NCBI GenBank assembly: GCA_031316315.1
Contig: JADBEO010000017.1
Location: 23,397-87,396 of the forward strand
Reading direction: 5' to 3'
Origin: Chelatococcus sambhunathii
Lineage (GTDB): Bacteria > Pseudomonadota > Alphaproteobacteria > Rhizobiales > Methylopilaceae
DNA: 64,000 nt
Shown: piece after piece, positions 56,569 through 64,000 of the stretch
Layout of the letters: each line of letters starts with the position of its first letter
Numbering within the stretch: position 1 is the first letter of the stretch
Notes under the pieces: model-generated
Told to the model about the DNA's origin: nothing
Databases searched by the model: none
What the model saw: only the letters and a program-made list of their open reading frames with translations
Program-made: the position numbers and the translations under genes

Positions 56569-57744
56569 ATGACGGCCGACACTTCCCAACGCATCGACAT
56601 TGCGATCGCCGGCGCCGGCCCGACCGGCCTGACGCTCGCCCTCGCCTTGCGCCGCGAGCTCGGGCCGGCGCTCGCAGTTGCAGTCTTCGATCCGTCCCTC
56701 GCCCGCCCGTCGGCGCCGGACGCGCGCGCCTCGATGATCGCGGCGGACGGCCGCCGGCTGATGGAGAGCGTGGGAGCGTGGCCGGCCGAGGCCTTTCCCG
56801 TCGCCGGGCTGCACGTCACCGACAGCCGGCTCGAGGACGTGCTGCGTCCCACCTTTCTGGAGCTCGCCGGGTCGACGCCGGACGGCGAGCCCTTCGCCCA
56901 CATGATCCTCGACGCCGACCTGCGCGCCCGGCTCCGCCAGCGCGCGGAGGCTGACGGCGTCGCGCTGATGCCTGCGGCCGTCACCGAACACGCGGCGGGC
57001 GCCGGGGCGCTTCGGCTGGTCGCCGGCGGGCGGATCTTCCGCGCGAGCCTCCTGATCGCCGCGGACGGCGCGGCTTCGCCGACGCGAGGCCGCGAACGGA
57101 TCGCCGTCCATCAGTTCGCCTATGACCAGACCGCGCTTGTCGCGACGCTCGCCCACGAGGCGCCGCACGGCGGCGTCGCCGTGCAGCATTTTCTCCCCGG
57201 CGGCCCGTTCGCGATGTTGCCGCTGTCCAAAAACCGCTCCTCGCTGGTCTGGAGCGAACGTCGCGACGTCGCGAAGCGCATGGCGGCGCTCGACGACGAA
57301 GCGTTCGTGGCCGAGGTCGCGGCGAGGGCGGGCCCCGAGTTCGGGCGCATCACGCTCGCAGGCGCGCGCGGCGCCTTCCCGTTGCGCTTTCTGCTCGCCC
57401 GCAGCTTCGTCGGACAGCGCGTCGCGCTGGTCGGCGACGCCGGCCATGTCGTCCATCCGCTCGCCGGACAGGGCTTCAACCTAGCGCTGCGGGACGTCGC
57501 TTCTCTCGCCGGCATCGTCGCCGGAGCCGCGCGGCGCGGCGAGGACGTCGGCTCGCCCGCCACGCTCGCGGCCTACGAGCGCGCCCGGCGCTTCGAGACG
57601 GCCAGCCTCGGCGCCGCGACCGACGGGCTCTACCGCCTGTTCGGCCATGAATCCGCGCGGGGCCTGCGCGACGTCGGCATGGGCCTCGTCGACCGCGCTC
57701 CGGGTCTGAAGCGCCGTATCGTCGCCGCGGCCTCCGGCCTTTGA
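56569..57744 (+). CDS. UbiH/UbiF-family FAD monooxygenase
   Basis: 391 residues. FAD binding: IAGAGPTGLTLALALRREL near the N-terminus, LLIADGAASPTR-like GD motif (LLIAADGAASPTRGR), and ALVGDAGHVVHPLAGQGFNLALRD at the C-terminal half. These are the marks of ubiquinone hydroxylases (UbiH/UbiF/UbiL). Which ring position it hydroxylates cannot be told. Confidence 0.9.
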   Translation: MTADTSQRIDIAIAGAGPTGLTLALALRRELGPALAVAVFDPSLARPSAPDARASMIAADGRRLMESVGAWPAEAFPVAGLHVTDSRLEDVLRPTFLELAGSTPDGEPFAHMILDADLRARLRQRAEADGVALMPAAVTEHAAGAGALRLVAGGRIFRASLLIAADGAASPTRGRERIAVHQFAYDQTALVATLAHEAPHGGVAVQHFLPGGPFAMLPLSKNRSSLVWSERRDVAKRMAALDDEAFVAEVAARAGPEFGRITLAGARGAFPLRFLLARSFVGQRVALVGDAGHVVHPLAGQGFNLALRDVASLAGIVAGAARRGEDVGSPATLAAYERARRFETASLGAATDGLYRLFGHESARGLRDVGMGLVDRAPGLKRRIVAAASGL

Positions 57745-57816
57745 CGCCTCGCTTGCCAATCGACCGTCCAGCCGCCTAAGACCCGCGCGCAACGACAAGA
57801 CGCGCGAGGAAATCCC

Positions 57817-58929
57817 ATGACGACCAAGAACATCCTGCTGCTGGCCGGCGACGGCATCGGCCCGGAGGTCATGGGCGAGGTCAAGAAGATCCTGGCGCTG
57901 ATCGAGTCGAAGGGCCTTCTGTCGTTCCAGATCGACGAGGACCTCGTCGGCGGCTGCGCCTATGACGCGCATGGCGTCGCCATCTCCGACGCCGCCGTCG
58001 ACAAGGCGCAAGCAGCCGACGCAGTGCTGCTCGGCGCGGTCGGCGGTCCGAAGTGGGACGGCGTTCCCTACGAGCACCGTCCGGAAGCGGGCCTGCTGCG
58101 GCTGCGCAAGGACCTCGAGCTGTTCGCGAACCTCAGGCCCGCGATCTGCTATCCCGCGCTCGCGGACAGCTCGGCGCTGAAGCGCGAGCTGGTCGACGGG
58201 CTCGACATCGTGATCGTGCGCGAGCTCACCGGCGGCGTCTATTTCGGGGAGCCGAAGGAGATCACGGACCTGCCGAACGGCCAGAAGCGCGCCGTCGACA
58301 CCCAGGTCTACGAGACCTATGAGATCGAGCGCATCGCGAAGGTCGCCTTCGAGCTCGCGCGGGTGCGCGGCAATCGCGTCACCTCGGCCGAGAAGCGCAA
58401 CGTGATGAAGTCCGGCCTGCTCTGGAACCAGGTCGTCACCGCGACCCACAAGGCCGGCTACGAGGACGTCAAGCTCGACCACATGCTGGCCGACGCGCTC
58501 GGCATGCAGCTGGTGCGCGCGCCGAAGCAGTTCGACGTCATCGTCACCGACAACCTGTTCGGCGACATCCTGTCCGACGTCGCCTCGATGCTGACCGGCT
58601 CGCTCGGCATGCTGCCGTCCGCCTCGCTCGGCGCCGAGGACGCCTCCGGCCGCCGCAAGGCGCTCTACGAGCCGGTGCACGGCTCGGCGCCCGACATCGC
58701 CGGCAAGGGCGTCGCCAACCCGCTCGCCATGATCGCGAGCCTCGCCATGGCGCTGAAGTATTCGCTCGGAAGACCCGATCTCGCCGATCAACTCGACCAG
58801 GCGATCTCCGCCACGCTCGCCGACGGTTACCGCACGGGCGACATCTGGAGCGACGGCTTCAAGAAGGTCGGGACCGCCGAGATGGGCGAGGCGGTGCTCA
58901 AGCATTTCGAGTCGCTCGTCTCGGGCTAG
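57817..58929 (+). CDS. leuB: 3-isopropylmalate dehydrogenase
   Basis: Oxidative decarboxylation of 3-isopropylmalate to 2-oxoisocaproate in leucine synthesis. 370 residues: [77 protein letters not shown] and [29 protein letters not shown] precedes the ATG. A possible promoter (TTGCCA-N17-CTAAGA) is at 57753-57781. Confidence 0.97.
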   Translation: MTTKNILLLAGDGIGPEVMGEVKKILALIESKGLLSFQIDEDLVGGCAYDAHGVAISDAAVDKAQAADAVLLGAVGGPKWDGVPYEHRPEAGLLRLRKDLELFANLRPAICYPALADSSALKRELVDGLDIVIVRELTGGVYFGEPKEITDLPNGQKRAVDTQVYETYEIERIAKVAFELARVRGNRVTSAEKRNVMKSGLLWNQVVTATHKAGYEDVKLDHMLADALGMQLVRAPKQFDVIVTDNLFGDILSDVASMLTGSLGMLPSASLGAEDASGRRKALYEPVHGSAPDIAGKGVANPLAMIASLAMALKYSLGRPDLADQLDQAISATLADGYRTGDIWSDGFKKVGTAEMGEAVLKHFESLVSG

Positions 58930-59005
58930 AGCGCCGAATGTTCGACTGAGGTGGGATCGTCCCGTTCGCCTTGACGAGGCGCGCCCGAGCGACACGTTCC
59001 TCAGC

Positions 59006-59464
59006 ATGATCAAGCCTGCAGCCATTGTCGCGATGGCCGTGACCATCGCGCCCGTCGCGTCGGCGGCGCCCTCGAGCGCGGCAGGCCTCGACGCCTATCG
59101 GAGCAAGGCGCGGCCCGTGCTGGTCTTCGCGCCGCGCCACGGCGACCGGCAGGTCGTCGAACAGCTCGGCAAGCTTACCGCAGCCGGCATGGATCTCGCC
59201 GAGCGGGACATGCCGGTGCTGGTCGTCACGGGCGACGACGTCGCCGACCTCGCCGGAGGCGACGCAGAAGCGCGCGCGAGCGGAGAGCAACTGCGCAAGG
59301 CCTATGGCGTGGCGGACGGAGCCTTCGCCGTCATCCTCGTCGGCAAGGACGGCGGCGAGAAGTTTAGGTCTGACAAGCCGGTTGAGCCGTCGCGGCTGAC
59401 CGGGCTTGTCGATGAGATGCCGATGCGCCGGAACGAGACGCGCTCGACCGGCTCCGTCAAATAG
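59006..59464 (+). CDS. Secreted DUF4174 protein
   Basis: 152 residues. Signal peptide (AAIVAMAVTIAPVASAAP), then the DUF4174 pattern: RPVLVFAPRHGDRQVVEQLGKL, DLAERDMPVLVVTGDD, FAVILVGKDGGEKFRSDKP and DEMPMRRNE. The domain is thioredoxin-like in outline but has no CxxC. Function unknown. Three bases from the convergent deoA stop. Confidence 0.85.
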   Translation: MIKPAAIVAMAVTIAPVASAAPSSAAGLDAYRSKARPVLVFAPRHGDRQVVEQLGKLTAAGMDLAERDMPVLVVTGDDVADLAGGDAEARASGEQLRKAYGVADGAFAVILVGKDGGEKFRSDKPVEPSRLTGLVDEMPMRRNETRSTGSVK

Positions 59465-59467
59465 CCG

Positions 59468-60808
59468 TCAGCTCAGGCGCTCCAAAACGATCGGCCGGCG
59501 TTCCGCCGCCCCTCCCGCTTCCGTGACGCGATACGCCGCGCGCACCGTTTCGACCGCGCGTTCGCCGGTCGCGCGATCACGCGCGTGAACGACGGCGAGC
59601 GGACGGTCCGGTCCAACCTCTTCGCCGATCCCTGCGAGCGCCTCCAGTCCGACCGCGGGGTCCACCTCGTCCTCCGCGCGGGTGCGGCCGCCGCCGAGCG
59701 AAACGACCGCGAGACCGAGCGCGCGCGTGTCCACCCCGGCGACGACGCCGCGCCGCATCGGGACGACCGGCAGCGTCGCCGGCGCCGCGGCCAGGTGGAC
59801 GCGCGGGCGCTCGACGAGGTCGGACGGGCCGCCGAGCGCGGCCGCCATCCGGGCGAACCGGTCCGCGGCGGCGCCGGAGGACAAGGCGGCTCGGATCCTC
59901 GCCGCGCCCTCCCCGGCTGACGCGCACAGCCCTCCGAGCGCAAGCGCTTCGCCGCCGAGCGCCGCCGTCGCCTCCAACAGCCGCGGGTCGCTTCGGCGCC
60001 CCGCGAGGATCTCGATCGCGTGCAGAGTCTCGAGCGCGTTGCCGGCGACGGCGGCCAGCGGCTGGTCCATGTCGGTGATCAGGGCGACCGTCGGCAGGCC
60101 TGCGCCGCTCGCCACATCGATCAGGGAGCGCGCGAGCGCCCGCGCCTCGTCGATCCCGGTCATGAAGGCGCCGGAGCCGCATTTCACGTCCATCACCAGG
60201 CCCGCGAGGCCGGCGGCGAGCTTCTTCGACAGGATGGAGGCGGTGATGAGCGGCAGCGACTCGACCGTCCCCGTCACGTCGCGGGCGGCGTAGAGCCGGC
60301 GGTCCGCCGGCGCGATCTCCGCGCTCTGACCGACGATCGCGCAGCCCGCCTCCCGAACGACGCGGCGCAGAACGCCGAGGTCGGGGCGCGTCCGGTAGCC
60401 CGGGATCGCCTCCAGCTTGTCGATGGTGCCGCCGGTGTGTCCGAGACCGCGCCCGGCGATCATCGGCACGAAGGCCCCGCAGGCTGCGAGCGCAGGGGCG
60501 AGGAGCAGGCTCACCGTGTCGCCGACGCCGCCGGTCGAATGCTTGTCGACCGTCGGGCCGGGAAGGCCGGACCAGTCCAGCGTGGCGCCCGAGCGCGTCA
60601 TCGCCCGCGTGAGCTCGACCGTCTCCGCCCGGTCGAGCCCGTTCAGCAGCGCCGCCATGGCGAAGGCGCCGAGCTGCGCGTCGCTGACCGCGCCCGAGAC
60701 GACGCCGTCGATGAAGTCGTCGATCTCCACCGCAGAGAGGACCTCGCCGTCGCGCTTGCGGCGGATGATCTCCTGCGGCAGCAGCAGGCGCCCGCCGGCG
60801 TCAGCCAT
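59468..60808 (-). CDS. deoA: Thymidine phosphorylase
   Basis: Phosphorolysis of thymidine to thymine and deoxyribose 1-phosphate. 446 residues: DGEVLSAVEIDDFIDGVVSG, DKHSTGGVGDTVSLLLAP (phosphate and substrate), GRGLGHTGGTIDKLEAIPGY, LVMDVKCGSGAFM. Overlaps cdd by eight bases; both read leftward. Confidence 0.96.
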   Translation of the reverse strand: MADAGGRLLLPQEIIRRKRDGEVLSAVEIDDFIDGVVSGAVSDAQLGAFAMAALLNGLDRAETVELTRAMTRSGATLDWSGLPGPTVDKHSTGGVGDTVSLLLAPALAACGAFVPMIAGRGLGHTGGTIDKLEAIPGYRTRPDLGVLRRVVREAGCAIVGQSAEIAPADRRLYAARDVTGTVESLPLITASILSKKLAAGLAGLVMDVKCGSGAFMTGIDEARALARSLIDVASGAGLPTVALITDMDQPLAAVAGNALETLHAIEILAGRRSDPRLLEATAALGGEALALGGLCASAGEGAARIRAALSSGAAADRFARMAAALGGPSDLVERPRVHLAAAPATLPVVPMRRGVVAGVDTRALGLAVVSLGGGRTRAEDEVDPAVGLEALAGIGEEVGPDRPLAVVHARDRATGERAVETVRAAYRVTEAGGAAERRPIVLERLS

Positions 60809-61331
60809 CGGCGCGCCCGAGCGCGTCCGGTCCGAAGCTCTCGGGCAGCAGCTCGCCGAGCGAGAAGCGACGGCGCACGCCCTGCTGTCCCGCCACGATC
60901 ACCGGCGTCGCCTCATCCCCGAACTCCCGCAGGCGCTGCCGGCAGGCGCCGCACGGCATGCAGAGCGTCTCGCCGCCGCCAAGGACGAGCGCCGCGGCGA
61001 CCCGCTTCCCGCCCGCGGCGACCATGGCCGCGACCGCCCCGGCCTCGGCGCAGAAGCCGACGGGAAACGCCGCGTTCTCGACGTTGCATCCGGCGAACAC
61101 CGCGCCGGACTCCGACAGGACCGCGGCGCCGACAGCAAAGCCGGAATAGGGCGCATAGGCGTTGGCCCGCGCCTTCTTCGCCGCATCGAACAGGGCGTCG
61201 ATCCGAAGGTCGTCGATCGTGACGGAAATGGCGTCGCGCTCCCGGCGGCGTGCGGTTTCGGCCACAACATAACGCGCCGGCGCCGCTGCGGAACCCATTC
61301 CGCCGCTTGCGGATTCGCGGATGTCCGTCAT
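60801..61331 (-). CDS. cdd: Cytidine deaminase
   Basis: Zinc enzyme deaminating (deoxy)cytidine. 176 residues from ATG 61331; homology (AKKARANAYAPYSGFAVGAAVL) begins near residue 52, so the N-terminal extension may be wrong or unusual; the only other ATG is at 61298. Zinc ligands and catalytic Glu in FCAEAGAVAAM and PCGACRQRL. Overlap with deoA indicates one operon. Confidence 0.93.
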   Translation of the reverse strand: MTDIRESASGGMGSAAAPARYVVAETARRRERDAISVTIDDLRIDALFDAAKKARANAYAPYSGFAVGAAVLSESGAVFAGCNVENAAFPVGFCAEAGAVAAMVAAGGKRVAAALVLGGGETLCMPCGACRQRLREFGDEATPVIVAGQQGVRRRFSLGELLPESFGPDALGRADG

Positions 61332-61381
61332 GCTTTCGACATGCGGCCCGAAAAACTCGGGCCGAGTCGAGGGGTTGCGGA

Positions 61382-62239
61382 ATGGTCGCGTCCGTCCGCC
61401 CTGGCTTTTTCCGCGCGCAGGCGGGGCTCGCTTTGGCGGTCCTGCTTGCCTGGCCCGCGCTGTCGTCGGCGCGCGTTCTCGCCGACGACGCCAATGTCGA
61501 CCTCGAGCTCGTTCTGGCTGTCGACATCTCCTATTCGATGGACTCCGAAGAGCAGCAGATCCAGCGCGACGGCTACGCCGCAGCGATGGTTTCGCGGCCC
61601 GTGCTGGACGCGATCGCGGGCGGCGCGCTCGGCCGGATCGCGGTGTCCTATGTTGAGTGGGCCGGCGCGGACGAGCAACGTACGATCGTCCCCTGGACGC
61701 TGATCGACGGCGCGCCGGCGGCGCAGGAGTTCGCTGCGAAGCTCGTCTCCGCGCCTTTGCGACGCGCCTACAGGACCTCGATTTCGGGCGCGCTGATCTA
61801 TTCGGCTCGCCAGTTCGGGACGAGCGCCTTCGCCGGCGCGCGTCGCGTCGTCGACATTTCCGGCGACGGGCCCAACAATCAGGGCGAGACGATCGAGGCA
61901 GCTCGGGACGAGCTTCTGGAGCGCAGGATCACCATCAACGGGCTGCCGCTGATGCTGAAGCGTCCGAGCCTCGCCATGACCGACATCGGCGACCTCGACG
62001 CCTACTATCGCGACTGCGTCATCGGTGGGCCGGGCGCGTTCATGGTGCCGGTGCGGGGCGTCGAGCAGTTTCCGGACGCGGTGCGCACCAAGCTGGTGAT
62101 GGAGATCGCCGGGCTGGGGCCCGAGACCCCGGAAATCCCGCTCATGGCGCCCCGGCCGAAGCCGGTCGCCGATTCCCAGCCGGCGCGTGTCGACTGCACG
62201 GCCGGCGAGCAGCTCTGGCGGGACCGCTTCGGCAACTGA
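61382..62239 (+). CDS. DUF1194 vWA-like exported protein
   Basis: 285 residues. Signal peptide (AGLALAVLLAWPALSSARVLA) then a von Willebrand A-type domain: VLAVDISYSMDSEEQQIQRDGYA gives the DxSxS metal-binding MIDAS motif; VVDISGDGPNNQG is the second metal site segment. The family is DUF1194, found mostly in alphaproteobacteria, function unknown. ATG 61382 is preceded by GGTTGCGGA. Confidence 0.88.
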   Translation: MVASVRPGFFRAQAGLALAVLLAWPALSSARVLADDANVDLELVLAVDISYSMDSEEQQIQRDGYAAAMVSRPVLDAIAGGALGRIAVSYVEWAGADEQRTIVPWTLIDGAPAAQEFAAKLVSAPLRRAYRTSISGALIYSARQFGTSAFAGARRVVDISGDGPNNQGETIEAARDELLERRITINGLPLMLKRPSLAMTDIGDLDAYYRDCVIGGPGAFMVPVRGVEQFPDAVRTKLVMEIAGLGPETPEIPLMAPRPKPVADSQPARVDCTAGEQLWRDRFGN

Positions 62240-62260
62240 CCGCCGCTGGACAAGCGGGCT

Positions 62261-62374
62261 GCGTGCTTCGAGACGCCCGCCGATGGCGGGCTCCTCAGCA
62301 TGAGGAATGTTCAGGGCCGCAACTCAACCTCCCTCATGGCTGAGGAGCCGTCCATACGGACGGCGTCTCGAAGC
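62261..62374. repeat. Multi-hairpin palindromic repeat, copy 2
   Basis: Same plan as 32882-33000. Outer arms CTTCGAGACG and CGTCTCGAAG are identical to copy 1, and the inner CTCCTCAGCATGAGG/CCTCATGGCTGAGGAG is nearly so. The side hairpins differ in sequence but pair: GCCCGCCGATGGCGGGC on the left, CCGTCCATACGGACGG on the right. Confidence 0.85.
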
Positions 62375-62400
62375 AGGCAGTTCGTTCGTGCCGGAAGTCG

Positions 62401-63285
62401 ATGAGCTCTGACACTTCCTGCGATGGAAGTGCTAGGAGGCGACGCCCTCCCGACGCCTTCGCCCTCCATGGTCGCCTTGTGTCCATTCCTCCCGAAGTTC
62501 TTCTCGTCTTCGCTCTCGTCGGCCTGTTCGCAGGGGCGGTCGACGCCATCGCCGGCGGCGGCGGGCTGATCACCGTGCCGGCGCTGCTGCTCGGCGGGCT
62601 CGATCCGGTCTCGGCGGTCGCGACCAACAAGCTGCAGGGGACGTTCGGCACGGCGATGTCGACCTTCCGCTTCGCGCGCGCCGGCATGATCGACTTCCGG
62701 TCGCGCGAGGCGTGGGGCTTGGCCGCGGCCGCCTTCGCGGGAGCGATCGCGGGTGCGGCGCTGGTCGCCTTCGCGCCGGTCGGGGCGATGCGGACGGCGC
62801 TGCCGTTCCTGCTGCTCGCGACCGCTCTCTATTTTGCAATCGGCCCGAAGATGTCCGACGTCGACGCCAAAGCGCGCCTGTCGCCGGCGGTCTTCGCGCT
62901 CGCGATCGCAGCGCCGATCGGGCTCTATGACGGCCTGTTCGGGCCGGGCGCCGGCTCGTTCTACATGATCGGCCTCGTCGCGCTCGCTGGCGTCGGCGCG
63001 GTCAAGGCGGTCGCGCGCACAAAACTGCTGAACTTTTCGTCCAACCTCGCCGGGCTGCTGTTCTTCATCGCTGCCGGCCATGTGGTCTGGGCAGCCGGCC
63101 TCGCCATGGCGGTCGGAACGGTCGTGGGTGCGCAGATCGGCTCGGCGCTCGCGCTCAGGCACGGGGTGCGGCTGGTGAAGCCGCTGCTGATTGTGGTCTC
63201 GCTTGCGCTCGCGCTGCGCTTGATGCTGGATGCCTCCCATCCGGTCGGGGCGGCCTTGCGCGCTATGATCGCCGCGCCGTCCTGA
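62401..63285 (+). CDS. TauE/SafE-family (TSUP) membrane permease
   Basis: 294 residues with about eight helices. LVGLFAGAVDAIAGGGGLITVPALL and VSAVATNKLQGTFGT are the N-terminal family motif; LYDGLFGPGAGSFYMIGLVAL is the repeat in the second half. Transports small organic or sulfur anions; substrate unknown. ATG 62401 was chosen, but the first ~26 residues are polar and a GTG at 62479 would start directly before the first helix. Confidence 0.88.
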   Translation: MSSDTSCDGSARRRRPPDAFALHGRLVSIPPEVLLVFALVGLFAGAVDAIAGGGGLITVPALLLGGLDPVSAVATNKLQGTFGTAMSTFRFARAGMIDFRSREAWGLAAAAFAGAIAGAALVAFAPVGAMRTALPFLLLATALYFAIGPKMSDVDAKARLSPAVFALAIAAPIGLYDGLFGPGAGSFYMIGLVALAGVGAVKAVARTKLLNFSSNLAGLLFFIAAGHVVWAAGLAMAVGTVVGAQIGSALALRHGVRLVKPLLIVVSLALALRLMLDASHPVGAALRAMIAAPS

Positions 63286-63374
63286 ACGACCGGACACGTA
63301 ATGGCGGCCGAAGCGCTCCGGAGCTTTAAGCCCCGCGACGCGCTTTCGGACGGGAAGCGGCAAGGTCGTCGACA

Positions 63375-63905
63375 ATGACGTCTTCCAGGCGATCACCCGG
63401 CGGCGGCCGACCGAGGCGTTCGATCGCCGGCGTCGTTCTGGCCGTGCTGCTGGCGCCTCCGTCGCTTGCGGAGGAAACCGGCGGCTGCGGCAAGTTCAAA
63501 TGGCCGATCGAGGCCGACAAGGCCCTGCTCGCGACCGCCGAGCGCGTCCCGAGCGGGACGCAGCTCGATGTCTCCGGCCCTAAGGGCGTGCGGGTCGAGT
63601 TGGTCGACGCCGACAAGGCGGGCTTCGAGGTCCAGCCCGAGAAGCCTTATCCGCCTGGCGCTCCGGCGGGCGTGCTGCGCTTCGAGGTCAGGGCAGGCGT
63701 CTACCAGATTACCACGACGGACCGATTGTGGTTCGACGTCGTGCAGGACGGCAAGCTCGCCGAAGGCGCCGAGTTCTCCGGCGTGCTCGACTGCGATGGC
63801 GCGCGCAAGAGCGTCCGGTTCAGGCTGAAGGACGGCCCGGCGCTGCTGCAGCTGTCCGGTTCTCCCGCGCGCACCACGGCGGTGGCGATCAGCCGGATGC
63901 CCTGA
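63375..63905 (+). CDS. Secreted protein of unknown function
   Basis: 176 residues. Signal peptide (SIAGVVLAVLLAPPSLAEE), then a mature domain with two Cys (GGCGKFKW, VLDCDGARKS) and mainly beta-like strands (GVRVELVDADKAGF, YQITTTDRLWFDVV). Family not recognised. Confidence 0.75.
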   Translation: MTSSRRSPGGGRPRRSIAGVVLAVLLAPPSLAEETGGCGKFKWPIEADKALLATAERVPSGTQLDVSGPKGVRVELVDADKAGFEVQPEKPYPPGAPAGVLRFEVRAGVYQITTTDRLWFDVVQDGKLAEGAEFSGVLDCDGARKSVRFRLKDGPALLQLSGSPARTTAVAISRMP

Positions 63906-63943
63906 GAGGGACGGAACAGTTAGCGACCCGGTCGCCGCTCGAT

Positions 63944-63966
63944 CCCTCCCCTGGGACAGGGGAGGG
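63944..63966. repeat. Short palindromic repeat at the window end
   Basis: CCCTCCCCT and AGGGGAGGG form a nine-base perfect stem around GGGAC. This CCCTCCCC...GGGGAGGG unit is a common intergenic repeat in GC-rich alphaproteobacteria and could act as a transcription terminator, but no T run follows it on the plus strand. Confidence 0.6.
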
Positions 63967-64000
63967 TAAGGGTGGGGTGCGTTTCAGGACTGCGCTTCAC

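Overview
The window is a high-GC, gene-dense stretch of an alphaproteobacterial chromosome, most likely of the order Hyphomicrobiales (Rhizobiales). Three things point there. There is an mnmE-mnmG-rsmG-parA-parB block with two perfect parS sites, and an rpmH-rnpA-yidC-engB block, both typical of the origin-proximal region. The sdhCDAB order and dapD/dapE set fit. Two ethylmalonyl-CoA pathway genes, ccr and mcd, are present; they are typical of acetate- and C1-assimilating alphaproteobacteria such as Methylobacterium and Methylopila relatives. The genus is inference. No prophage, insertion sequence, CRISPR array or rRNA was seen; one tRNA (Arg, anticodon ACG) is present.

Layout. 1-3.4 kb: 3' part of a type II secretion operon (gspF end, then gspG-H-I-J-K, every junction overlapping), facing an EAL phosphodiesterase. 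4.3-6.5 kb: a small charged protein, tRNA-Arg and a sensor histidine kinase. 6.6-10.9 kb: rpmH, rnpA, yidC, engB, a cupin and a GlsB-type membrane protein. 11.1-13.4 kb: ccr, an unrecognised PUA/EVE-like gene and panD, which look like one operon, then a 38-residue membrane protein. 13.8-22.8 kb: holA, parB/parA, rsmG, mnmG, mnmE, and a divergent thioredoxin-domain (DUF255) protein whose start codon overlaps that of mnmE. 22.8-30 kb: L,D-transpeptidase, TetR regulator with a perfect palindromic operator, AbrB-type membrane protein, rlmN, and an SDR/MmyB-type regulator pair. 30-34.7 kb: rplS, trmD, GNAT, dapD, dapE, MAPEG and a small Myb/SANT-like protein. 34.8-40.3 kb: sdhC-sdhD-sdhA, a PIN toxin/antitoxin pair, sdhB, then mcd. 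40.5-47 kb: small and secreted proteins, asd, deoB, upp and metW. 47-57.7 kb: a ChaA-like antiporter, xthA, lolA, ftsK, a glnK-amtB operon with a sigma-54 promoter and terminator, tesB and a UbiH-like hydroxylase. 57.8-64 kb: leuB, deoA, cdd, a DUF1194 vWA-like protein, a TauE/SafE-like permease and a secreted protein.

Functional links. ccr and mcd supply two steps of acetyl-CoA assimilation without a glyoxylate shunt, and sdh closes the C4 branch. panD (beta-alanine for CoA) sits in the same run of genes as ccr. dapD, dapE and asd belong to lysine/meso-DAP synthesis, and the L,D-transpeptidase uses DAP-containing peptidoglycan. deoB, upp, deoA and cdd form a pyrimidine/deoxynucleoside salvage set.

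Most of the window is core genome. The best candidates for something undescribed are the ccr/PUA-like/panD cluster, the toxin-antitoxin pair inside the sdh operon, the CATG-shared divergent starts of mnmE and the DUF255 gene, the Ala/Gln/Pro-rich insertions in GspI and GspJ, and two copies of a multi-hairpin palindromic repeat whose side hairpins differ in sequence but keep pairing.
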